A stretch of 64,000 nt of DNA from Caulobacter sp. BP25 (lineage in GTDB: Bacteria; Pseudomonadota; Alphaproteobacteria; Caulobacterales; Caulobacteraceae). Positions 24,993 to 33,947 of this stretch are shown here, one piece after another. The stretch lies in assembly GCF_002737755.1 (NCBI RefSeq), contig NZ_PEGH01000018.1, forward strand, positions 186,001 through 250,000, in the 5' to 3' direction. The position numbers and the translations under genes are program-made. The notes below the pieces were generated by a model. It was not told the origin of the DNA, searched no databases, and saw only the letters and a program-made list of their open reading frames with translations. Numbering within the stretch: position 1 is the first letter of the stretch; each line of letters opens with the position of its first letter.

Positions 24993-27800
24993 ATGTCCAA
25001 ATGTATCCCTAAGCGCGCGTGCGCGCTCCAGTACGGCGTCTCGGGCGGCGCCTTGGCTTTGACTCTTATGATGGCTGGCGGCGCGATGGCGCAGACCGCT
25101 CCTGCGGCGCAGGCCGCCGAGCCCGCCGAGGGCGTTGTCGAGGAAATCGTCGTCACGAGCTTCCGTCGGTCGCTGGACGCGGCCCTGAACGCCAAGCGCG
25201 ACTCGGTTTCGTCGGTGGACGTGATCGTCGCCGAAGACATCGCCAAGTTCCCCGATCAGAACCTCGCCGAGTCGCTGCAGCGCGTGCCTGGCATCTCGAT
25301 CGTGCGCGACGGCGGCGAAGGTCGCGCCATCACCGTGCGAGGTCTGGGTTCGCAGTTCACCCGCGTTCGCGTGAACGGCATGGAGGCCATTGCCACGACA
25401 TCCGACGGCGCCAGCGCCAACCGCGAGCGCGGCTTCGACTTCAACGTCTTCGCCTCGGAACTGTTCAGCTCGCTGGTCGTGCACAAGACCGCCGAGGCTT
25501 CGCTCGACGAAGGTTCGCTGGGCGCGGTGGTCGACCTGAACACCGGCAATCCGATGCGCGGCAAGGACGGCTTCACCATGGCCCTCAGCGCGCAGGGTCA
25601 GTATAATGACCTGAGCGACGATCTGGGTCCGCGCGTGGCCGGTCTGGTCAATTATCGCGCGCCGAGCGGCTTCTGGGCCGCTTCGATCTCGGCGGCCTAC
25701 TCGCAGCAGAACCAGATCGAGTCGACCAACAACACGGTCCGCTGGGCGCAGGCCCGTTTCAACCGCGTTGGAACGACCAATTGCTTTACCACCCAGAACT
25801 CGGGCGGAACCTACGTGCCCAGCGACGCCTGTAACCAGGTCGCCCTGGCCTTCCACCCGCGCATTCCGCGCTACGGCGAGATCAATCACGATCGTGAGCG
25901 TCTGGGCGTGACTGGCAGCCTGCAGTTCGCCCCGACCGACCGCACCAAGCTGTCTATCGACGGCCTGTTCTCGCGCTATAAGGCGATCCGCAACGAGAAG
26001 TGGGGCGAGGTGCTGTTCCGCTCGAACGAGCGCTCGATCAGCGTCCGCGATTACACGATCGACAGCAACAACAACCTGATCAAGGGCACGTTCGACAACG
26101 CCTGGGTGCGGATCGAACACTACGAGCGCAAGCTGGACACCACGTTCCAGCAGCTGAGCGCCAATCTGCAGCACGAGTTCAGCGACAAGTTCAAGATCGA
26201 CGCCCTGGCTGGCTTCTCGAAGTCGGACGCCGATATCCCCTACGAAACCACGATCATTTTTGATGATCGCGACGCCACCGGCTATCGCTACGACTACACC
26301 GATATGAAGAAACCGGTGTTGGCGTTCGGGACCAGCGTCACCGACCCGACGAACTTCCAGTTCGCCGAGTTCCGCGACCGTCCGTCCAACAACACCAACA
26401 AGTTCAAGACCTTCGCCCTAAACGGCGATTGGGCGATGACCGAAGCGGTGTCCCTGAAGGGCGGGGTCTCGTTCCGTCAGTTTGACTTCGACCTGCGCGA
26501 AGGCGCGCGCGACTCGACGTACTGCGCCGCCTTCACCTGCGCTACGGGAACCTACGGCGCGCCCGTGACGGCCGCTCTGGCTCAGAGCTTCACACTGAAG
26601 GGCGCTGAGGCGCCCGCCGGCACGACGACGAGCTGGGCGGTGCCGAATTTGCAGGCCGCTACGGCCTTGATCAACCTGTACCAGCGTCCGCTGATCGTTC
26701 AGGCGGGCAACACCCGTTCGGTCACCGAGAAAGACACAGGCGCCTACCTGCAGATGGACCTGAAGAGCCAGATCGCAGGCATCGACTACGCCCTGAACGC
26801 GGGCGTGCGCTATGTGAAGACCGACCAGTCCTCGACCGGCATCAACAACAGCCAGAGCGTCACCGTCGATCGCAAGTACACGGACTGGCTGCCGGCTGCG
26901 AACTTCGTGCTGTATCCGACCGACAAACTGATCCTGCGCCTGTCGGCGGCCGAGGTCATGACGCGTCCGAACCTCAGCACTCTGAGCCCCGGCGGCACCG
27001 TCGACGGCTTCAACTACCGCGTCACCTTCGGCAACCCGCAACTGGATCCCTACCGGGCCAAGTCCTACGACGCCGCTGTCGAATGGTACTTCGCGCGTGA
27101 GTCGATCTTCTCGGTTGCGGTGTTCCAAAAGGACATCGACAGCTTCCCGATCTCGGCGACCCGTCAGGGGACCTATGCTTCGACCGGCCTGCCGACCTCG
27201 CTGATCCTGGCTAGCTCGCCGGCCGCGGCCAATCCCGAAGGCCAACCCTGGACGATCAACACCACGGTCAACGGCCAGGGCGGCAAGCTCAAGGGCGTCG
27301 AGTTCGCTGTGCAGGGACCGTTCAGCTTCCTGCCAGGCTTCTGGTCGAACTTCGGCGGTATCGCCAACGTGACGCTGGTCGATTCCGACGTCGACTACAC
27401 CGTCCAAGGCGCGGCGACAAACCCGACCCCCGCCAGCGGCTTCCCGGTCCTGGTCAGCCGCACCGAGCGCGAGCGTCTCTTCAACCTGTCCCGCCGGGCC
27501 TATAACGCGACCCTTTACTACGAAGCTGACAAGTTCAGCGCGCGCGCTTCGGTGGCCTATCGTAGCGGCTTTATCGACGCCACCAGCGGCACCGGTAACG
27601 TGTTCGAGGGCTATAACAGCTCGATCAATGTCGACGCCTCCATGCGCTACCGTGTGAACGACAATCTTGAGGTTTCTCTGGAAGGCGTGAACCTGACCGA
27701 CGAGTACCGCGACCGCTTCACCGACCTCGAGGCCAAGCGCAACTACGAATACAACCACTTCGGCCGGACCATCATGTTCGGTGTCCGCTACAAGATGTAG
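24993..27800 (+). CDS. TonB-dependent receptor (Xanthomonas/Caulobacter carbohydrate type)
   Basis: A 935-residue outer-membrane receptor. The N-terminal signal peptide (about residues 1-33, ending GGAMAQ) is followed by a TonB box region (EEIVVTSFRRSLDAALNAKR). Next comes the plug (IAKFPDQNLAESLQRVPGISIVRDGGEGRAITVRGLG) and a 22-strand barrel region. The plug wording is that of TIGR01782-type receptors linked to oligosaccharide uptake. The ATG at 24993 is chosen for its GGAGGAG site and the signal peptide directly after. The final residue is Met rather than the usual Phe. Two LacI-type operators lie upstream and a strong terminator downstream. The substrate is probably a sugar controlled by a LacI regulator encoded elsewhere. 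Confidence 0.92.
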   Translation: MSKCIPKRACALQYGVSGGALALTLMMAGGAMAQTAPAAQAAEPAEGVVEEIVVTSFRRSLDAALNAKRDSVSSVDVIVAEDIAKFPDQNLAESLQRVPGISIVRDGGEGRAITVRGLGSQFTRVRVNGMEAIATTSDGASANRERGFDFNVFASELFSSLVVHKTAEASLDEGSLGAVVDLNTGNPMRGKDGFTMALSAQGQYNDLSDDLGPRVAGLVNYRAPSGFWAASISAAYSQQNQIESTNNTVRWAQARFNRVGTTNCFTTQNSGGTYVPSDACNQVALAFHPRIPRYGEINHDRERLGVTGSLQFAPTDRTKLSIDGLFSRYKAIRNEKWGEVLFRSNERSISVRDYTIDSNNNLIKGTFDNAWVRIEHYERKLDTTFQQLSANLQHEFSDKFKIDALAGFSKSDADIPYETTIIFDDRDATGYRYDYTDMKKPVLAFGTSVTDPTNFQFAEFRDRPSNNTNKFKTFALNGDWAMTEAVSLKGGVSFRQFDFDLREGARDSTYCAAFTCATGTYGAPVTAALAQSFTLKGAEAPAGTTTSWAVPNLQAATALINLYQRPLIVQAGNTRSVTEKDTGAYLQMDLKSQIAGIDYALNAGVRYVKTDQSSTGINNSQSVTVDRKYTDWLPAANFVLYPTDKLILRLSAAEVMTRPNLSTLSPGGTVDGFNYRVTFGNPQLDPYRAKSYDAAVEWYFARESIFSVAVFQKDIDSFPISATRQGTYASTGLPTSLILASSPAAANPEGQPWTINTTVNGQGGKLKGVEFAVQGPFSFLPGFWSNFGGIANVTLVDSDVDYTVQGAATNPTPASGFPVLVSRTERERLFNLSRRAYNATLYYEADKFSARASVAYRSGFIDATSGTGNVFEGYNSSINVDASMRYRVNDNLEVSLEGVNLTDEYRDRFTDLEAKRNYEYNHFGRTIMFGVRYKM

Positions 27801-27826
27801 CCACGCCGAAGGGCGAAGACGGGAAA

Positions 27827-27857
27827 GGCCGCCAGGTGACTGGCGGCCTTTTTCTTT
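27827..27857 (+). terminator. intrinsic terminator after TBDR gene
   Basis: GGCCGCCAG - GTGA - CTGGCGGCC is a perfect 9-bp stem followed by TTTTTCTTT. It closes the TBDR transcript and directly abuts the truncated amidohydrolase remnant on the other strand. Confidence 0.9.
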
Positions 27858-27861
27858 GCCC

Positions 27862-27982
27862 AAGGGGGCGGTTAGGCCGCCGGCGAGGTCCTGGCGCTCG
27901 GCTCCAAGGGGGGGCTCGACCATGGTGGCGATCTTGCCATTCTCGACGAGGACGGTGTGTCCATTAGCAAGAGCGACCGCCG
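27862..27982 (-). pseudogene. remnant of an amidohydrolase gene, probably nagA
   Basis: Reading the reverse strand directly after the GntR stop, one frame gives LTAVALANG followed by HTVLVENGKIATMVEPP and, nine residues later, DLAGGLTAP. This is the N-terminal beta-sandwich signature of N-acetylglucosamine-6-phosphate deacetylase and related amidohydrolases (normally V-L-V-x-x-G-x-I then D-L-x-G-x-x-L-x-P-G-F-I-D). The match stops where the PGFID metal-binding motif should begin and runs into the TBDR terminator. About 35-40 codons remain of an expected 370-380. The gene would be the second in an operon behind the GntR regulator, which fits the known NAG locus. Confidence 0.6.
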
Positions 27983-28726
27983 TCAGCCCTGGGCGTTCAG
28001 CTCGGCTACGAAGTCATAGGCGTCGCCGCGATAATAGGACTGAGTGACTTCCACCGCCCGGCCGTCCTTAAGGAAGCCGCGCCGTTCGATCAGCAGTCCC
28101 GCGTCTTTGGCAGGGACGCCCAACAGATCGGCCTGCTCGGCGGCGAACAGCACCGCGCGCAAGCGCTGCAAGGCTCGCACGGGCCTGTGGCCCGTGGACT
28201 CCAGCGCCTCGTAGAGCGAGACCCCCACCGCCTCGACCGATGGCAGGGCGAAGGCGGCGATCGTGGTGTACTCCACCGCCATGGGCGCGCCGTCAGCGTA
28301 GCGGATGCGGGCGAAGCGATAGACGGGCGTGCCGGGCGAGAGCCCCAGGGTTAGCGACTCCTCCGGCGTGACCTGACCTTCGCTGCGGCTGATCCATTGG
28401 CTGCGCGGCGCCCGCCCGCGCGCGATCATATCCTCGGTGAAGGACGAGAGCTTGGAGAAGCTCTTCTCGACCCGAGCCGCGACGAAGGTGCCGGCGCCTT
28501 GGCGACGGGTCAGAAGGCCTTCGCTGACCAGGCCGTCCAGCGCCTTGCGCACGGTGATCCGCGAGATCTTGAATTCGTCGGCCAAGTCCCGCTCCGCAGG
28601 CAGGGCGTCGTCGGGGCCGAGGATCTTCTTATGGATCGCCTCGCGCAGCGTGCGCTGCAGTTGCTTGTAGAGGGGGGCCGGATCGCCGGCGGGGTCGAGC
28701 CGTCCGATCCGTTCCGCGAATGTCAT
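27983..28726 (-). CDS. GntR/HutC family regulator, NagR-like
   Basis: A 247-residue regulator: an N-terminal winged helix (PLYKQLQRTLREAIHKKILGPDDALPAERDLADEFKISRITVRKALDGL) and a C-terminal UTRA ligand domain (SKLSSFTEDMIARGRAPRSQW...AVLFAAEQADLLGVPAKDAGLLIERRGF). HutC-type proteins of this kind bind amino-sugar phosphates in NAG utilisation. The ATG at 28726 is preferred because GGGGAG precedes it; an in-frame ATG at 28765 is possible. The gene is followed by the nagA-like remnant and is divergent from the PTS genes, so it probably still controls EIIA-HPr-EI and nagE. Confidence 0.88.
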   Translation of the reverse strand: MTFAERIGRLDPAGDPAPLYKQLQRTLREAIHKKILGPDDALPAERDLADEFKISRITVRKALDGLVSEGLLTRRQGAGTFVAARVEKSFSKLSSFTEDMIARGRAPRSQWISRSEGQVTPEESLTLGLSPGTPVYRFARIRYADGAPMAVEYTTIAAFALPSVEAVGVSLYEALESTGHRPVRALQRLRAVLFAAEQADLLGVPAKDAGLLIERRGFLKDGRAVEVTQSYYRGDAYDFVAELNAQG

Positions 28727-28765
28727 CGCCCAGCGCTCCCCACGCAAATCGTCGCCGTTGGCCAT

Positions 28766-29241
28766 TCATGCTGGTCACGTGCGACCATTCCAATACCAAT
28801 CATAATTCGGTCCGTAATGGGTTTCTTTCCACCCCGTTATCTCAAGAAGCTCCGTCCTGAGGCCGGAGCGGCGCCTATGTCTGGGCAACCTTCCGGAAAA
28901 CAGGCGTTGGCCCGGCCCTAAACCGTACCCTGATCAAGACTTGGCCTTCGCCTCCGCCGACTGTTTCATGCGCGCAGCTTTCGGCCCCACCTTCAGCCAA
29001 ACCCTGCAGGCGCCTCGGATCGTCGGCAAGGTCTAGGTCTAAAAGTCGTCCGAGGCGCTCTTCGGCTAGGCGGCGCGGCCAAAAACTCCGGCTTGGCCAC
29101 TATCCCCGGCCGCGTGCTTGCGCGGCGGGGCAAAGGTTGGTCTTTGCTTGAGCTTCAGGGCCACGAGCGTCAACCCTTCGCGGCGATCGAACGCATGACC
29201 CCCATCGCCCGTGAACCCGTCTTCGAGAAGAGTCCAAGCCC
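28766..29241. other. 476-bp intergenic region, GntR to PTS genes
   Basis: This divergent promoter region is irregular. A short AT-richer segment with CCAATACCAATC-like repeats lies at about 28785-28805 and could hold the GntR operator. A 34-codon frame at 28817-28921 begins with ATG but resembles no known protein. The rest has no supported gene. In the C. crescentus NAG locus a large TBDR gene (named nagA there) would, as I recall, be expected between regulator and PTS genes; nothing recognisable of it is left here. Confidence 0.45.
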
Positions 29242-31776
29242 TTGTCCCACCTCGTTCTTGCATCGCCCTTGAAAGGCTGGATCGCGTCTTTGGATGAGGC
29301 TCCGGACGCGGTGTTTGCGGGACGGATGCTGGGCGACGGGGTTGCGATTGATCCGTTGGGTGGCGAGCTTGTGGCGCCTTGCGACGGGGTTGTGGCCTCA
29401 GTGCACCGGGCGGGTCACGCGGTGACGCTGCGCGCGGCGTGCGGGGCCGAGATTCTGATGCATGTGGGGCTTGAGACGGTGGCTCTGGGCGGCGAGGGCT
29501 TTGAGGTCCGCGTGCGTGAGGGCCAGTCGGTGCGCGCGGGCGATGGGCTGATCAGCTTTGATCTGGATTTCCTGGCCCAGCGGGCCAAGAGCTTGATCAC
29601 GCCGGTGGTCATCACCAATCCCGAAGCCTTCGAGATTGTGCGCCGCGACCAGGACCAGGCCGTGGAGGCGGGCGGTTTCCTGATGGAGCTGCGGGCGCTG
29701 GGCGGTGCGGCGGCCTCGAACGCCTCGGATGCGTCCAACGAGATTTCCCGCGCGGTGACCGTGCCCTTGATGCACGGGATCCACGCGCGGCCGGCGGCGC
29801 GGATCGCCGAGCTGGCCAAGACCTTTGGCGGCGAGACGGCGCTGGTCGTGGGCGCGCGCCGCGCCAGCGCCAGGAGCCCGGTGGGGCTGATGGCCCTGGC
29901 TGTGCGCCACGGCGACGAGATCGTGGTCACGGCCTCGGGCGCGGACGCCGCGAACGCCGTGGCGGCCATCGTCGCGCTGATCGAGAGCGGCATGGGCGAG
30001 GGGGCTCGGGTCTTGGCGAAGGCTGCGCCAGCGCCCGCCCCGGCCCCGATCGCGTCGCAGCCGCTGGCGCCGGCGGCGCTGCCGGCCGACGGGGTGCTGA
30101 AGGGCGTGCTGGCCGCGCCGGGGCTTTCGATCGGCAAGGCCGTTCGCCTGGCCTCGTCCGACATCGCCGTGCGCGAGCAGGGCGAGGGGCAGGCCTTTGA
30201 AGAGGCCGCGCTGGTGGCCGCCCTGGACAAGGTCCGCGCCAAGATCGAGGCCAATGCGTCCAAAGAAAACGCCCCTGGGGGCGACAAGGCCCGCAAGGCT
30301 ATCCTGTCCGCCCACCTGGCCTTCCTGGACGACCCCGAGCTTCTCGCCCAGGCCAAGAGCCTGATCGCGGCGGGCAAGAGCGCCGGCTTTGGCTGGCGCG
30401 CGGCGGTGGGCGGTTATGTCGAGGCGCTGCGCGCGCTGGGCGATCGCCGGATGGCCGAGCGGGTCGATGACCTGATCGACCTGGAGCGCCAGGTGCTGCG
30501 CGCTCTCAATGGCGAAGACGATGACGCCGCGGTGCTGCCGCCCGGCTCGATCCTGTTGGCCGACGAGCTTTTGCCCTCGCAGCTGATGGGGGCTGACCCT
30601 GGCGTCATCGCCGGCTTCGCCACCGCGCGCGGCGGTCCGACCTCGCACGTGGCGATCCTGGCTGCGGCCATGGGCATCCCGGCCCTGGTGGCGCTGGGCG
30701 GCGCGGCGCTGTCGATCGCGGACGGAACCGCCCTGATCCTCGACGCTGATGGGGGAAGCCTTCGCGTGGCCCCCGACGCCCCGGCTCTGGAGGCGGCCCA
30801 GACGCAGCTGGCTCAGCGCCAGGCCCGCAAGGCCGCCGCCCACGCCGCCGCCCACGCGCCAGCCGTGACGAAGGACGGAACCCGCATCGAGGTCTTCGCC
30901 AACACCGGCTCGGTCAAGGACGCCTTGGCGGCGATCGAGAACGGCGCGGAGGGCAGCGGACTTCTTCGCACCGAGTTCCTGTTCCTGGACCGCCAGACCC
31001 CGCCCGATGAGGACGAGCAGGCCCGCCAGTACCAGGCCATCGCCGACGCCCTGCAGGGGCGGCCGCTGATCGTGCGCACGCTGGACGTCGGCGGCGACAA
31101 GGCCGCGCCCTATCTGCCGATCCCGGCCGAGGAGAACCCGGCGCTGGGCCTGCGCGGCGTGCGCGTCAGCCTGTGGCGACCGCATCTCCTGAAGACCCAG
31201 CTGCGCGCCATCCTGCGGGTTCTGCCTCAAGGCCAGTGCAAGATCATGGTTCCGATGATCGCCAGCCTCGACGAGCTGCGGGCCGTGCGCGCTGTGCTGG
31301 AAGAAGCCAAGCGCGAGCTTGGGATCACGCACGTCGAGCTGGGCGTGATGATCGAGACGCCGGCTGCGGCCGTGACTGCCGACCTGATCGCCGCCGAGGC
31401 CGACTTCCTGTCGATCGGCACCAATGACCTGACCCAGTACGTGCTGGCCATGGACCGGGGCAATCCCGAGCTGGCCGCCCGGATCGACGCCCTGCACCCG
31501 GCGGTGCTGCGGATGATAAGCCAGACCTGCCAGGGCGCGAAGGTCCACGGCCGCTGGGTCGGGGTCTGCGGAGGCCTGGCCTCTGACGTCGCCGCCACGC
31601 CGATCCTCTTGGGCCTTGGGGTCACGGAGCTGTCGACCACGGCCGCCATCGCCCCGGAGGTCAAGGCCCGCGTCCGCGATCTTGATCTGGCCGCTTGCCA
31701 AAAGCTCGCCGCCCAGGCCCTGGCCCAGACCTCGCCGCAGGCCGTGCGCGGCCTTGTCCAAGCCTTCGGAGCCTAA
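29242..31776 (+). CDS. fused PTS protein EIIA(Glc-type)-HPr-EI
   Basis: An 844-residue cytoplasmic phosphotransferase that combines three PTS steps. EIIA of glucose type has its active His74 (ILMHVGLETVALGGEGF). HPr has His181 (MHGIHARPAARIAEL). Enzyme I has His469 (ATARGGPTSHVAILAAAMGIPALV), and its C-terminal PEP-binding barrel contains GSGLLRTEFLF and SIGTNDLTQYVLAMDR. Translation starts at a TTG at 29242 (SHLVLASPLKGW), which aligns with the usual EIIA beginning. It takes phosphate from PEP and passes it to the NagE-like EIICB encoded just downstream. This fusion is typical of NAG-specific systems in Caulobacter and Xanthomonas. Confidence 0.95.
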   Translation: MSHLVLASPLKGWIASLDEAPDAVFAGRMLGDGVAIDPLGGELVAPCDGVVASVHRAGHAVTLRAACGAEILMHVGLETVALGGEGFEVRVREGQSVRAGDGLISFDLDFLAQRAKSLITPVVITNPEAFEIVRRDQDQAVEAGGFLMELRALGGAAASNASDASNEISRAVTVPLMHGIHARPAARIAELAKTFGGETALVVGARRASARSPVGLMALAVRHGDEIVVTASGADAANAVAAIVALIESGMGEGARVLAKAAPAPAPAPIASQPLAPAALPADGVLKGVLAAPGLSIGKAVRLASSDIAVREQGEGQAFEEAALVAALDKVRAKIEANASKENAPGGDKARKAILSAHLAFLDDPELLAQAKSLIAAGKSAGFGWRAAVGGYVEALRALGDRRMAERVDDLIDLERQVLRALNGEDDDAAVLPPGSILLADELLPSQLMGADPGVIAGFATARGGPTSHVAILAAAMGIPALVALGGAALSIADGTALILDADGGSLRVAPDAPALEAAQTQLAQRQARKAAAHAAAHAPAVTKDGTRIEVFANTGSVKDALAAIENGAEGSGLLRTEFLFLDRQTPPDEDEQARQYQAIADALQGRPLIVRTLDVGGDKAAPYLPIPAEENPALGLRGVRVSLWRPHLLKTQLRAILRVLPQGQCKIMVPMIASLDELRAVRAVLEEAKRELGITHVELGVMIETPAAAVTADLIAAEADFLSIGTNDLTQYVLAMDRGNPELAARIDALHPAVLRMISQTCQGAKVHGRWVGVCGGLASDVAATPILLGLGVTELSTTAAIAPEVKARVRDLDLAACQKLAAQALAQTSPQAVRGLVQAFGA

Positions 31777-31779
31777 AGC

Positions 31780-33602
31780 ATGAAGTCTCCGATGAAGTCT
31801 CCGCTCGAGATCTCCAGCCGCTGGGCCGGGCCCTGATGCTGCCGATCGCGGTGCTGCCGGTGGCGGGCCTGCTCTTGCGCCTGGGCCAGCCAGACCTCCT
31901 CAACATCGGCTTCGTGGCCGCGGCCGGGGATGCGATCTTCTCCAACCTCGGTTTGCTGTTCGCCATCGGCGTGGCCGTGGGCCTGGCCCGCGAGAACAAC
32001 GGCGCGGCGGGCCTGGCGGGCGTGGTCTGCTTCCTGATCGCCACCGAGGGCGCCAAAGCCCTGCTGCATGTCCCGGCCGAGGTGATGGCGGGCCTTGTCC
32101 AGGCCCACGCGGACCTGGCCTCGGCCGCCTATAAGGCCAAGGCGCTGGGAAAGCTCAGCGTGCCGATCGGCATCGTCTCGGGGATCATCGGCGGCCTCTT
32201 CTACAACCGCTTCTCGGGCTTCAAGCTGCCCGAGTATCTGGCCTTCTTCAGCGGCCGGCGGTTCGTGCCGATCGTCTCAGGGCTGGCGGGTCTGGCCATC
32301 GCCCTGCTGCTGGGCCTGGGCTATGACGTCCTCAACGGCGGGGTCGACGCGGCCAGCCGGGCCGTGGTCGGCTCAGGCGAGCTTGGCCTTGTGGTCTACG
32401 GGTTCCTGAACCGGGTCCTGATCGTCACCGGCCTGCACCACATCCTCAACAACATCGCCTGGTTCGTGGTCGGCGACTATCACGGCGCCACGGGAGACCT
32501 GCGCCGCTTCTTCGCCGGCGACCCGGCCGCCGGGGCGTTCATGAGCGGGTTCTTCCCGGTGATGATGTTTGGTCTGCCGGCCGCGTGCCTGGCCATGTAC
32601 CACGCCGCCAAGCCCGAGAAGAAAAAGGCCGTGGGCGGCATGCTGGCCTCGCTGGCCCTGACCTCGTTCCTGACCGGGGTGACCGAGCCGATCGAGTTCT
32701 CGTTCATGTTCCTGGCCCCGGCGCTCTATGCGATCCACGCCATCCTGACGGGCGTCTCCATGGCGCTCCTGGACATGCTGCATGTGAAGCTGGGGTTCAC
32801 GTTCTCGGCGGGCCTGTTCGACTATGTGCTGAACTTCGGCAAGGCTAGCCGGCCGCTGTGGCTGATCCCGATCGGCCTCGTTTACGCTGGCGTCTATTAC
32901 GGTCTCTTCCGCTGGGCCATCGCGCGGTTCGACCTGAAGACCCCCGGCCGTGAGGACGAGGAGCTTCCGGCGGCGGCCACGGTCACGACCGGCGGCGGGC
33001 GCGGGGCTGACTTTGTTCAGGCTCTGGGCGGGGCGGCCAATCTCACCAGTGTCGACGCCTGCACCACGCGCCTGCGCCTGATCGTCGTCGACCAGGCCGT
33101 CGTCAGCGAGCCGGCCCTCAAGGCCCTGGGGTCACGCGGGATCGTCAAGCCCTCCGACAAGGCCCTGCAGGTGGTGCTGGGCCCGATCGCCGACGCCGTC
33201 GCCGGCGAGATCCGCGCGGCCTTGGGCGCTCCGGCGCCCCCGGTCCAAGCTCAGACCCAGGCCCAGCCGGCCCAGGCCGTCGCCGCCCCGACCGCGCTGG
33301 ACGAGGCCCTAGACGAGGCCAAGGCTCAGGCCATCCTCGCCGCCCTCGGCGGCCCGGCCAATCTGCGCGAGGTCACCGCCTGCGCCAGCCGCCTGCGCCT
33401 GGTCCTCGATAACCCCGAAAAGCTCGACAAAACCGCCCTCGCCAAAGCCGGCGCTCGCGGCAGCGTCACCCTCGGCCACAACGTCATCCACATCATCCTC
33501 GGACCTCAGGCTGAGGCCGTGGGCGACTGCCTGCGCCGAGCCTTGAGCGTGGGGATTGATGGTAAGCCTCAGTCTCGAGAAGACGGCCCAGCGGGAAGCT
33601 GA
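31780..33602 (+). CDS. nagE: PTS N-acetylglucosamine EIICB component NagE, frameshifted at start
   Basis: The main frame runs from 31836 and encodes the EIIC channel (MLPIAVLPVAGLLLRLGQPDLLNIGF...PVMMFGLPAACLAMYHAAK), then two EIIB domains with phospho-Cys 409 and 516 (numbering from 31836). The family N-terminus (about ten residues before LPIAVLPV) is split. LQPLGRALM is in the main frame without a start codon, while the matching start ATG AAG TCT CCG CTC GAG ATC is in another frame. Restoring one C at about 31812 would give MKSPLEILQPLGRALM. The first 12 bases are also tandemly duplicated. The short frame ends TGATG, so reinitiation at 31836 might still give a near-complete protein. Two EIIB copies are unusual. 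EIIA is supplied by the upstream fusion. Confidence 0.85.
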
Positions 33603-33638
33603 AAGTGGCTGCGCCGTTCCGATCTCACGGAGCCGGCG

Positions 33639-33851
33639 TTAGGCGCAGCCCGCCAGTTGAGCTCGGCTACGTGCGATACGAGCTTGGATGCGCTCCCAGG
33701 TGCCGAGCTTGATCGGCTCGCCCTTGCGCAGCTTATTCCAGGTGGTCTCGCTGATGCCGTAGACGCTGAACAGGTGCTCGCGGGTGACGGCGGGCAGGCC
33801 GCCCTTCAGGCTTTCGAACCGCTCGCGCGTAATGGTTATGGTCTGGACCAC
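33639..33851 (-). CDS. small hypothetical protein, HTH-like
   Basis: A 70-residue protein from a GTG start ([22 protein letters not shown]). The C-terminal half, [34 protein letters not shown], reads like a helix-turn-helix with a conserved Trp/Lys-rich recognition segment. The sequence has protein-like composition and low bias, unlike the shadow frames nearby. It lies between the convergent nagE gene and the M20 gene. I recognise no named family; a small DNA-binding protein is the best guess. Confidence 0.6.
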   Translation of the reverse strand: MVQTITITRERFESLKGGLPAVTREHLFSVYGISETTWNKLRKGEPIKLGTWERIQARIARSRAQLAGCA

Positions 33852-33947
33852 GCCAAACTCCAGAGACGATGCAGGAAGGCGCGGCCGGCGCTCAAGGGGG
33901 GAGAGACGGCGCCGGCCGCTGACGATCGCTAAAGGGGGAAGCGATCG

